21,857 nucleotides of DNA from a bacterium (GTDB taxonomy: Bacteria; Sumerlaeota; Sumerlaeia; MVZB01): NCBI GenBank assembly GCA_023480605.1, contig JAMCWS010000301.1, positions 1 to 21,857 of the forward strand, read 5' to 3'. Below are positions 1 to 7,248 of the stretch, piece by piece (position 1 is the first letter of the stretch; every line of letters starts with the position of its first letter). Made by a program: the position numbers and the translations under genes. The notes under the pieces were generated by a model. It was given only the letters and a program-made list of their open reading frames with translations. It was not told the DNA's origin and made no database searches.

Positions 1-920
1 ACCCGGTATCCGGGGCGCGGCACCCCGCGCTCGGTGAGTTTCAACCCCACCAGGCGTTCGTGCGGACCCTCCAGGCGCTCCTTGAGCAGGGCATCGCGGC
101 CGATAAAATCGCCCTTATCCCAGGCAACCGCCCAACCCAAGCCAGCGCCTACCGGCCCGCGCACGGCTGTGATTTCCTGGCCGTAGAGCGGCATGCAGGC
201 CTCAAAGCGCAGCGAGTCGCGGGCTGCCAGGCCGGCTGGCAAAAGTCCGGTAGGATGCCCTTTCTCCAGTAACGCATCCCAAATATCGCCGGCCCTGGCG
301 GTGGGGAAGTAGAGCTCAAAGCCGTCCTCGCCGGTATAACCGGTGCGCCCTATGAGCGTAGGAATACCCATCACCTCAGTCTCCAGGGCATGGTGGCGCG
401 CCAGGTTCGCCAGGTTGGCAGCACACAGAGGCTGCAGGATAGCCTCAGACCGCGGCCCCTGCAGGGCCAGCATATAGGTTTCGTCCGAGATATCACGGAT
501 GCTGACACCGTAACCAACGCTCAAGGCCTGCAGCCAGGCCAGGTCCTTGGCGCGGTTGGCGGCATTCAGCACCACAAAAAAACGGTCCGCCAGGCAATAG
601 ATAAAGATGTCATCCACCGCCCCGCCGTCGGCATAGCACAACAGGGCGTATTTGGCCTCGCCGGCAGCCAGGCCGCGCAGGTCAGCCGTGGTGACATGCT
701 GCAAGAAAGAGCGGCCGTCCGCGCCTTTGACCTCCACCTGGCCCATGTGGTCGATATCGAACAAACCTGCCGCCCGGCGGGTGGCCAGGTGTTCCTCGGT
801 GGGGCCGCTGGGATACTGCACGGGCAGTTCCCAACCGGCAAAATGCGTCGACCGGGCGCCGGCGGCCTTGTGGGTGTCGGCCAACGGCGGACGCCTGGGC
901 TCTTCGCCATTGAAGACCAT
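1..920 (-). CDS. gcvT: Aminomethyltransferase, glycine cleavage T protein (3' end cut by window edge)
   Basis: This is the T protein of the glycine cleavage system. It transfers the methylene group from the aminomethyl-lipoyl H protein to tetrahydrofolate and releases ammonia. The start at 920 has a GAGGAAG ribosome site six bases upstream. About 306 codons are visible and the family is usually 360-370 residues, so about 60 C-terminal residues lie beyond position 1. The translation opens MVFNGEEPRRPPLADTHKAA. It then shows FAGWELPVQY, EEHLATRRAAGLFDIDHMGQ, the GGAVDDIF segment holding the conserved catalytic aspartate, RTGYTGEDGFELYFP, GPVGAGLGWAV and FIGRDALLKERL, all in family order. The reading frame is open throughout. 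No gcvH or gcvP is visible, but the downstream side of the operon is outside the window. It uses TTT for phenylalanine more often than TTC, unlike most neighbours here. Identification is secure; a different ancestry from its neighbours is only a suspicion. Confidence 0.95.
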   Translation of the reverse strand, partial: MVFNGEEPRRPPLADTHKAAGARSTHFAGWELPVQYPSGPTEEHLATRRAAGLFDIDHMGQVEVKGADGRSFLQHVTTADLRGLAAGEAKYALLCYADGGAVDDIFIYCLADRFFVVLNAANRAKDLAWLQALSVGYGVSIRDISDETYMLALQGPRSEAILQPLCAANLANLARHHALETEVMGIPTLIGRTGYTGEDGFELYFPTARAGDIWDALLEKGHPTGLLPAGLAARDSLRFEACMPLYGQEITAVRGPVGAGLGWAVAWDKGDFIGRDALLKERLEGPHERLVGLKLTERGVPRPGYR

Positions 921-1157
921 CGTCGTCTTCCTCGTCCCCCGGATTGATCGACCGGTCCAGCGGCGGATCGGCACGCGTGCGCTATCTTTCGCCGCCGGGG
1001 CGGAACGGCACATCCGTCCATGGCATCCATTCTCCGAACCGCTCTTCCCTTTTTATCCGAAACCGGCAAAAAAATCGAGTCCTGTAAAATTAAAAGTGGA
1101 AACCCCCGGCCGCCGGATTCAAACTGCTCCGCACAAACCGGAAAGGAATTCCACCCC

Positions 1158-3470
1158 ATGATGCGAACCATCTTCGCCCTGTGCCTTGGCCTGATCCCCC
1201 TCGCGGCGGCCGGTGCCGACGCCCTCTCGGCCAATGCGAAGGGCGCCGGCGACGCGACCACCCTGACCGCCGCGCTGATGCAGGGGATTCCGCAGGGCTT
1301 CCCGCGTTTCAAATTCGCCGCCGACCCGGCGGCCGCCGCGGCCGCGGCGGGGAAGGCCAACGCCGAACGCGCCCGGCTCCTGACCCACTATCTCTGGCAC
1401 CACTTCGACACACGACTCGGGAACACGAAGACCTTGTTCAACAAGGAATACCTGACCATCGCCGACATGTGGCTGGGCGGGGCCGCCGACAAGCGGTTGG
1501 GCAAATCGATCCAGGAAGTCCACCGCGACGAACTCACCGGAATCCTGTTGGACGCCGAAGGATATGTCCATACGCACCAGCACCCCTCCCACGCTCATGA
1601 ACACGGCTGGCCCTTCCCGCTGTGGACCCAGGCGGCTCCCTCGCCCGAGGAGATCCTCGGCAACGCCGTCGGCTGGCATTTCAACGAACAAGGCAAAGGC
1701 TGGGCCATGGACCCGTTGCGCATCTGGGCGAAGAATCCCCTCCTGCCGCGTTACATCGGCGAAGCGGCCACGCAAGGCTGGGAACTGGACAACCTCAAAT
1801 CGCTCGGTGTCAAGGAGGGCAAGTGGCAACTCGAATCGACCGGCCCCTCGCCGGCGCTCGTTACACCAGCCGGATTCGAGTTCGACACCGTCAACGCCCC
1901 GTTCATGCAACTACGCTGGACGCGCACGGGAACGCCCCCGAATCACGTTCTGCCTTACCTCGAATGGCTGCGCGAAGGTGACACAGAGTTCGGCCCCGAC
2001 CGGCGCGCCTGTATCTACTCACCGCCGGAGGAAGCCGAGGCCTACTGGGGTGCGAAGCTTTCGATGGTCGAACTTTATCGCCATCCATTGTGGAAGGGGA
2101 AGATCAAGCGGGTGCGGTTGTCGCTCGCCCCCGGCGAAAGCGGCGTTAAGTTCGCCATCGATTCATTCTTCACCCAATACGACACGCGCCACTCGATCAA
2201 TAATCCGATCTATATCCTCGCCTGCTGGAATTATTTCCGCTGGACGGGCGACCTGCCATTCCTTCAGGAGAACATTAGCCGCATGCGCCTGGCTTTGCGC
2301 TACCAGCAGACGGTCATGGGCGGCCTGCAATACAACCGCATCCGCAATCCATGGCCGGGCCACGACAGCCTGCCCGGCTACGTCAAAGACGCCGCCGGCA
2401 GGATCACTCCCCACTCCGGTCACGGTATCGGCAACAATTACTACGATCTGCTTCCCTTCGGCTGGGACGACATGTATTCCACCTCGCAATACTACGCGGC
2501 GACGGTGGCGATGGCCGACGCCGAGCAGGCCGTGCGCGATCACCCCGGCTGGGGCATGCCGCTGGGCGCGCTGGCGCTGGACCCGGCGGAACTGCGCACC
2601 CACGCCGCCCGCGTCAAAGAGACCGCCAACCGCCTGTTCTGGAACGACCGGACCGGCCGGTTCAATGGCTCGATCGATCCCAACGACAAAGCCTACGATT
2701 ACGGCTTCACCTTCCTGAATCTCGACGCCATCTGGTACGGCATCGCCACCGATGAGCACGCCCGGGCCATCATGGATTGGATCGACGGACGCCGGATCGT
2801 CGCCGGCGACACCTCGACCGGCGCCGATATCTATCACTGGCGCTTCGGCCCGCGCGCGACGACGCTCCGCAACCTGGACTGGTATGGACAGGGATGGACA
2901 CACCCCGAAACCATCGCCTGGGGCGGCCAGGTGCAGGACGGGGGCGCGGTGCTGGGTTTTTCGTTCTATGACCTCTGGGCACGCTTGAAAGTGAACGGCC
3001 CCGACGACGCCTGGCAGCGCCTCTGCGGCCTGCTCGATTGGGAAAAAGAGGTCTGGACGGCGGGCGGTTACCGCAAATACTACGAAGGCGGGGTCCGCGG
3101 CACGACGCTCCAGGGCGGCGGCACGGCCGGCGGGCTGGGGATCGACTTCGAGTTCTACGAAAGCAGCCTCGTGCCCAGCATCGTCGTCTACGGCTTTATG
3201 GGCCTTGATCCGCAGGCCGACGCTCTGGCGCTCGACCCCCGGCTGCCCAAGGCGTGCCCGGAGATGACGGCGACGAATCTGCTTTACCGCAACGTCTCCC
3301 TGGACGTCAAGGCCTCGAACCGCGCGATCGAGATCAACGTCAAGGACGAACCGGTGGACCCGCTGGCCATGCGCCTGACGGGCGACTGGACACTGGCCGG
3401 CACCGGCCGCCGGGGCGCGGATTTCGCTCTACCCCACAAAGGCAATTACCGGTTCGAACGGAGGCCGTGA
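1158..3470 (+). CDS. Secreted six-hairpin glycosidase-like protein
   Basis: The product is a 770-residue exported protein, probably a carbohydrate-active enzyme with an (alpha/alpha)6 barrel. The start at 1158 follows an AAAGGAA ribosome site with a nine-base spacer; the frame is open further upstream but without a better start. Residues 1-22 (MMRTIFALCLGLIPLAAAGA) form a signal peptide. Residues of roughly 240-350 look like a beta-rich module (RVRLSLAPGESGVKFAIDS). From about 360 on the pattern is that of six-hairpin enzymes such as GH78 and its relatives: YILACWNYFRWTGDLPFL, GNNYYDLLPFGWDDMYSTSQ, ANRLFWNDRTGRFN and YGFTFLNLDAIWYGIA, then a C-terminal beta domain with LDPRLPKACPEMTATNLL. An unusual histidine cluster lies at residues 138-149. 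The substrate is not evident; a rhamnosidase-like or other plant-glycan activity is inferred from fold and from rhaB in the window. The family assignment below superfamily level is uncertain. Confidence 0.7.
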   Translation: MMRTIFALCLGLIPLAAAGADALSANAKGAGDATTLTAALMQGIPQGFPRFKFAADPAAAAAAAGKANAERARLLTHYLWHHFDTRLGNTKTLFNKEYLTIADMWLGGAADKRLGKSIQEVHRDELTGILLDAEGYVHTHQHPSHAHEHGWPFPLWTQAAPSPEEILGNAVGWHFNEQGKGWAMDPLRIWAKNPLLPRYIGEAATQGWELDNLKSLGVKEGKWQLESTGPSPALVTPAGFEFDTVNAPFMQLRWTRTGTPPNHVLPYLEWLREGDTEFGPDRRACIYSPPEEAEAYWGAKLSMVELYRHPLWKGKIKRVRLSLAPGESGVKFAIDSFFTQYDTRHSINNPIYILACWNYFRWTGDLPFLQENISRMRLALRYQQTVMGGLQYNRIRNPWPGHDSLPGYVKDAAGRITPHSGHGIGNNYYDLLPFGWDDMYSTSQYYAATVAMADAEQAVRDHPGWGMPLGALALDPAELRTHAARVKETANRLFWNDRTGRFNGSIDPNDKAYDYGFTFLNLDAIWYGIATDEHARAIMDWIDGRRIVAGDTSTGADIYHWRFGPRATTLRNLDWYGQGWTHPETIAWGGQVQDGGAVLGFSFYDLWARLKVNGPDDAWQRLCGLLDWEKEVWTAGGYRKYYEGGVRGTTLQGGGTAGGLGIDFEFYESSLVPSIVVYGFMGLDPQADALALDPRLPKACPEMTATNLLYRNVSLDVKASNRAIEINVKDEPVDPLAMRLTGDWTLAGTGRRGADFALPHKGNYRFERRP

Positions 3471-3505
3471 ATTCGCTCTCGCGCATCGGCCTCTTTGCGA
3501 GGTAA

Positions 3506-3547
3506 ATATCAAGCTGAAGCTTGAACTCCAAACGGAGTTTCCGGCAT
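3506..3547 (+). repeat. 42-bp dispersed repeat, copy 1 (forward)
   Basis: This 42-base element matches the reverse complement of 17451-17492 at 39 of 42 positions. It contains two back-to-back hairpins: TCAAGCT-GA-AGCTTGA, and ACTCC-AAAC-GGAGT. It lies between the six-hairpin gene and the CocE gene, and is followed at 3554-3566 by a further small hairpin, GCGGCT-T-AGCCGC. The structure resembles a REP-like or miniature palindromic element. Confidence 0.85.
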
Positions 3548-3643
3548 ATGGTCGCGGCTTAGCCGCCCCGCGTGATTTCGTGGCTCAATCGTTTTTTACG
3601 GGGGGATGGCATATTCACCCTTTGCGCGAATGGAGATCGACCC

Positions 3644-5371
3644 ATGCGTAAACAGCGTTTCGTCGCCGTTTGGCTGTTCCTGACGCTTGGTTTCGCGGCC
3701 AGCCTGGTCGCGCCGGCCCAAAATGACAAATCCTGGCAAAAGGGCTGGGAGGAGATGGTCAGGGCGCGCGACGGCGCCGAACTGGCCACGAATATTTTCC
3801 TGCCGGCCGGCGAGGGGCCGTTCCCGGTCATCCTGACCCGCACTCCTTACTGTAAGGACGGCCGCAATCAGTATGAGGCCGACCGCACCAAAAAGATCGA
3901 CCCGAAACCGGCGGGGATGCTGGGCGCCGACTTGCTGCTCGAAAACGGCTATGCCTGCGTCATACAGGACTGCCGCGGCCGCTACCGCAGCCAGGGCGAG
4001 TTCCGCGGTTTCATGGACGATCCCGGCGACGGCTACGACACGGTCGAATGGGTGGCCGCCCAGCCCTGGTGCGACGGCAAGGTGGCCATGAACGGCGGCT
4101 CCGCTTCGGCGATCACGTCCAACATGGCCGCGCTGGCCGGCCCGCCCCACCTGGCTTGCATCTTCGAGGCGCTTGGGTTCGGCAGCCCCTATGAATACAT
4201 GTATTTCATGGGGGGCGAGTGGCGGACCGACGCCGACAAGTGGCTCCAGGCCCTCGGCATCACCGAACTGCAAAAGGAAATCCGCCGTCATGAAACTTAC
4301 GGCGACTTCTGGAAACCATGGGATATGAAGACCTATTACCGCCGAATCGATGTGCCCATTTTCCAGGTGGGCGGCTGGTACGACATTTTCACGCAGGCCC
4401 AACTCGACGTCTTCGCCAACCTGCAAAAAAACGGCGCCGGCCTGGCCCCCGGCAACCAAAAACTGGTGATGGGTCCCTTCGCCCACGGACCGATGAACGT
4501 CGATTTCGTCTATCCCAATCGGCTGCGTCTGGAAGACCTGATGGGCGCCACCCAGGTCCGCTGGTTCGACTACTGGCTCAAGGGCAAGGACGACGGCATC
4601 ATGAACGAAGCGCCCATCCAATACTATGTCATGGGCGATCCGTGCGACTCGCAGGCGCCTGGCAACCAATGGCGGACGGCGCCGGATTGGCCGCCCCCCT
4701 CCAAAGCCACCTCCTGGTATCTCCAGGCCGAGGGCGGACTCTCGACCGACCAGCCCACGGCGGCCGGCGCCAGCCAGACCTATGCGTTCGATCCGGCCGA
4801 CCCCGTGCCCACTGTCGGCGGCAACAACCTGGCTTTTGAGAAGGGGCCGATGGACCAGCGCGCCGTCGGCGAGCGCGCCGATGTGCTCAAATTCCGGAGC
4901 GCGCCGCTCAAACACGCGATCGAGGTCGTCGGCAAGATGGACATGGAAATGTGGGCCGGCTCCGACGCCCCCGACACCGACTGGGTCGTGAAAGTCGTGG
5001 ACGTTTACCCCGACGGATACGAGGCGCTGGTGATGGACATGCCGCTGCGGGCGCGCTTCCGTGGAGGATTCGACCGCGAAGTCTTCATGACGCCGGGCGA
5101 GGTCTACAAGTTCAAGATCGACCTGTGGTCGACGGCGTTGGTGTTCAACAAGGGTCACCGGATTGCCGTCCACGTCACCAGCAGCAACGCCCCGCGCTTC
5201 GGCATTAATCCCAACAACGGCGAGCCGCTGGCCGCGGGCGGCGAACCGCGCGTCGCCCGCAACACGATCTACTTCGACCAGGACCACCCCTCGCGCCTGA
5301 TTCTGCCGGTGACGAAGGTATACGGCGAAGCGGACGCGTTGGCGGCTATGTCGACGCCGCCAGGTTCTTGA
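3644..5371 (+). CDS. Exported CocE/NonD family alpha/beta hydrolase (peptidase S15-like)
   Basis: This 575-residue enzyme belongs to the CocE/PepX group, whose members hydrolyse esters, amides or acyl-peptide bonds. The start at 3644 has GGAG eight bases upstream. An in-frame ATG at 3572 exists but would bury the signal peptide (MRKQRFVAVWLFLTLGFAAS) at residues 1-26. The catalytic triad can be placed: Ser153 in NGGSASA, Asp247 in GGWYDIF and His281 in GPFAHGP. The C-terminal jelly-roll domain (PepX_C type) runs from about residue 410, with HRIAVHVTSSNAPRFGINPN near its end. The nucleophile elbow reads G-G-S-A-S-A where the family usually has G-x-S-Y-x-G; the serine is kept but the tyrosine and last glycine are not. 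The stop lies 26 bases inside the convergent pntB gene. The substrate is unknown; glycan esters or peptides are both possible. Confidence 0.88.
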   Translation: MRKQRFVAVWLFLTLGFAASLVAPAQNDKSWQKGWEEMVRARDGAELATNIFLPAGEGPFPVILTRTPYCKDGRNQYEADRTKKIDPKPAGMLGADLLLENGYACVIQDCRGRYRSQGEFRGFMDDPGDGYDTVEWVAAQPWCDGKVAMNGGSASAITSNMAALAGPPHLACIFEALGFGSPYEYMYFMGGEWRTDADKWLQALGITELQKEIRRHETYGDFWKPWDMKTYYRRIDVPIFQVGGWYDIFTQAQLDVFANLQKNGAGLAPGNQKLVMGPFAHGPMNVDFVYPNRLRLEDLMGATQVRWFDYWLKGKDDGIMNEAPIQYYVMGDPCDSQAPGNQWRTAPDWPPPSKATSWYLQAEGGLSTDQPTAAGASQTYAFDPADPVPTVGGNNLAFEKGPMDQRAVGERADVLKFRSAPLKHAIEVVGKMDMEMWAGSDAPDTDWVVKVVDVYPDGYEALVMDMPLRARFRGGFDREVFMTPGEVYKFKIDLWSTALVFNKGHRIAVHVTSSNAPRFGINPNNGEPLAAGGEPRVARNTIYFDQDHPSRLILPVTKVYGEADALAAMSTPPGS

Positions 5372-6716
5372 TCAGTTCGCCGACGAAGGTCTTGGCGTCG
5401 CCGAAAAGCATCAGGGTATTGTCGCGGTAATAGAGTTCGTTTTCGATGCCGGCGAAACCGGGATTCATGCTGCGCTTGATGACCATGACCAGCCGCGCCT
5501 TGTCGACGTCCAAGATCGGCATGCCGTAGATCGGGCTGCCCTGGTCGTGGCGCGCCGCTGGGTTGGTTACGTCGTTGGCGCCGATGACCAGCGCCACGTC
5601 GGTCTGCGGGAACTCCAGGTTGGCGTCGTCCATTTCCAGCAGGCGGTCGTAAGGGATGCCGGCTTCGGCCAGCAGGACGTTCATGTGGCCCGGCATGCGG
5701 CCGGCCACGGGGTGGATGGCGAAGCGCACGTTCAGGCCGCGCCGGGTCAGCAGGTCGAAAAGATCGCGCACCTTGTGCTGGGCCTGCGACACGGCCATGC
5801 CGTAACCCGGAACGATGATCACCCGGTTAGAGTTGGCCAGCATCTCGGCCGCGTCTTCGGCCGTGGCGCTGTGATACACGCGCTGTTCGATGGCGCCCGG
5901 CCGGACCTGCATCTGGCCGAAAGCGCCGAACAACACGTTGGAGAACGAGCGGTTCATCGCCCGGCACATGATGACCGAGAGAATGAAGCCCGAGGAGCCG
6001 TCGAGCGCGCCGGCGATGATCAGCATTTTGTTGTTGAGCACGAAGCCCATCGCCGCCGCCGCCAGGCCGGCGTAAGAGTTGAGCAGCGATATCACCGTCG
6101 GCATGTCGGCGCCCCCGATGGGAACGATCAATAATACGCCGAAAACAAGCGCCAAGGGGGGCAGGACCGGAAACAGCCATTTGGCGGCGGGATTGACGAT
6201 CAGGTAGACGGCCACGAGAACGGCAATCCCGAGCAAGCCCAGGTTGACCACGTTCTGGTGCGGATAGGTGATGGGCCGCGTCGGCAACACTTCCTGCAGC
6301 TTGCCGAAGGCCATCAGGCTGGCGGTGAAAGTCAGGTAACCGAGCAGCACTTCCAGGGCCAGGGGCACCATGGTGAAGACGTCCAGGTCGGACGCGCGAT
6401 AGAATTCCGCCGTGCCCACCAGCGCCGCCGCCAGGGCGCCGAAGGCGTGCGAAAGGGCCGTCCGCTGGGGGACGGCCGTCATCGGCATCATCGCCAGCGG
6501 CACGCCGACGATCGTCCCGATCACGAAAGCCGTGGCGATCCAGCGATAACTGACGATGCCGGGATTGAACAGCGTGCCGCCGACGGCCAGCAGCATGCCC
6601 AGGATGCCGGCGATCACGCCGCGGCGGGCGGTGGATACGGCGCTCAGCCACTTGAGCGCCAGGATAAAGCAGGCGGCGGCCGCAATGTAGGTTGCGTGGA
6701 TGTAATTGGCGGTCAT
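5346..6716 (-). CDS. pntB: NAD(P) transhydrogenase subunit beta
   Basis: PntB carries most of the proton channel (domain II) and the NADP(H)-binding domain III of proton-translocating transhydrogenase, which drives hydride transfer from NADH to NADP+ with the proton gradient. At 456 residues it is of normal length. The first 270 or so residues are hydrophobic, with many membrane helices. Domain III shows the family's hallmarks: VIIVPGYGMAVSQAQHKV, FAIHPVAGRMPGHMNVLLAE, ALVIGANDVTNPAA, GMPILDVDKARLVMVIKRSM and DNTLMLFGDAKTFVGEL. Its start overlaps the end of pntAb by four bases, so the two are translationally coupled. Its 3' end overlaps the convergent CocE gene by 26 bases. Identification is certain. 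Confidence 0.98.
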   Translation of the reverse strand: MTANYIHATYIAAAACFILALKWLSAVSTARRGVIAGILGMLLAVGGTLFNPGIVSYRWIATAFVIGTIVGVPLAMMPMTAVPQRTALSHAFGALAAALVGTAEFYRASDLDVFTMVPLALEVLLGYLTFTASLMAFGKLQEVLPTRPITYPHQNVVNLGLLGIAVLVAVYLIVNPAAKWLFPVLPPLALVFGVLLIVPIGGADMPTVISLLNSYAGLAAAAMGFVLNNKMLIIAGALDGSSGFILSVIMCRAMNRSFSNVLFGAFGQMQVRPGAIEQRVYHSATAEDAAEMLANSNRVIIVPGYGMAVSQAQHKVRDLFDLLTRRGLNVRFAIHPVAGRMPGHMNVLLAEAGIPYDRLLEMDDANLEFPQTDVALVIGANDVTNPAARHDQGSPIYGMPILDVDKARLVMVIKRSMNPGFAGIENELYYRDNTLMLFGDAKTFVGELIKNLAAST

Positions 6717-7009
6717 GGCTTGTTCGGCTCGCGTTTTTTAAACATTAGCACCATGCGGTAAGTGATCAGGTAACCGCCGACGACGTTGGCCATCGACGCG
6801 GCGACGGCCACCGTGCCCAGGATGACGCTGAGGTTCGATCGCTCTTCGCCGGTGATGACGATCGAACCGACGACGGCGATCGCCGAAATGGCGTTGGTCA
6901 GCGACATAAGCGGGGTGTGAAGCAGCGGGGAGACCCGGCGGATAAGCTCAAACCCCAAAAAAGTCGCCAGCATGAAGATGTATAGATTGGTCAGCAAGTC
7001 CGGATGCAT
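6713..7009 (-). CDS. pntAb: NAD(P) transhydrogenase subunit alpha 2 (membrane part)
   Basis: This 98-residue protein corresponds to the membrane part of PntA, encoded separately in species with the three-subunit enzyme. It has about three or four membrane helices, with the typical segments FMLATFLGFELIRRVSPLLH, TPLMSLTNAISAIAVVGSIV and ASMANVVGGYLITYRMVLMF, followed by a basic end. An AGGAG ribosome site precedes the start with a six-base spacer. It overlaps pntB by four bases (ATGA). The expected partner pntAa, the NAD(H)-binding alpha 1 subunit, would normally lie just upstream on this strand, but that side holds an intergenic region and then an unrelated gene on the opposite strand. The NAD-binding subunit must therefore be encoded elsewhere or be missing. 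Confidence 0.96.
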   Translation of the reverse strand: MHPDLLTNLYIFMLATFLGFELIRRVSPLLHTPLMSLTNAISAIAVVGSIVITGEERSNLSVILGTVAVAASMANVVGGYLITYRMVLMFKKREPNKP

Positions 7010-7090
7010 TCATCGCTCCTATCTTTGTGTCCGTTCAACGGTAATTGTTCGTCCACCGAGACCTCTCCTTCAAGTATCTATAGGATCGCC

Positions 7091-7122
7091 GAAAAAATCA
7101 ACCCCGGCATCCACCGCCCGGG
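7091..7122 (-). terminator. Possible terminator or attenuator hairpin upstream of pntAb
   Basis: Read on the minus strand, CCCGG pairs with CCGGG across a ten-base loop, and TTGATTTTTT follows directly. The stem is short (five perfect pairs, extendable with one mismatch). It sits about 80 bases before the pntAb start, so it could act in the pntAb leader or stop antisense reading from the neighbouring side. There is no minus-strand gene just upstream for it to terminate. Confidence 0.35.
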
Positions 7123-7248
7123 TTGTCAATCAGCACCCTTGTCGATTATTTCGTCGCTCCATCTCGCGCGAAGGGCGTTGAAGAGACGGACCGGCGGAAT
7201 TGACAAGCCCGGCCCGATGCGCGGATAATCCCGCGGAAGGTATCCTGT

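Noticed and set aside
921..1020. A glycine riboswitch before gcvT
   Set aside because: I looked for the conserved glycine aptamer segments on the minus strand and did not find them; only a purine-rich ribosome site is present.
566..1360. A 264-codon minus-strand open frame over the gcvT start and the six-hairpin gene start
   Set aside because: Its residues are Ala/Arg/Pro-rich without any family motif, and the adjacent frame encodes an unmistakable GcvT. It is a shadow of high GC content.
3596..5287. A 563-codon open frame opposite the CocE gene
   Set aside because: It is antisense to a gene with an intact triad and signal peptide, has His/Val/Gly-rich random composition and no ribosome site. 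Long antisense frames are expected at this GC content.
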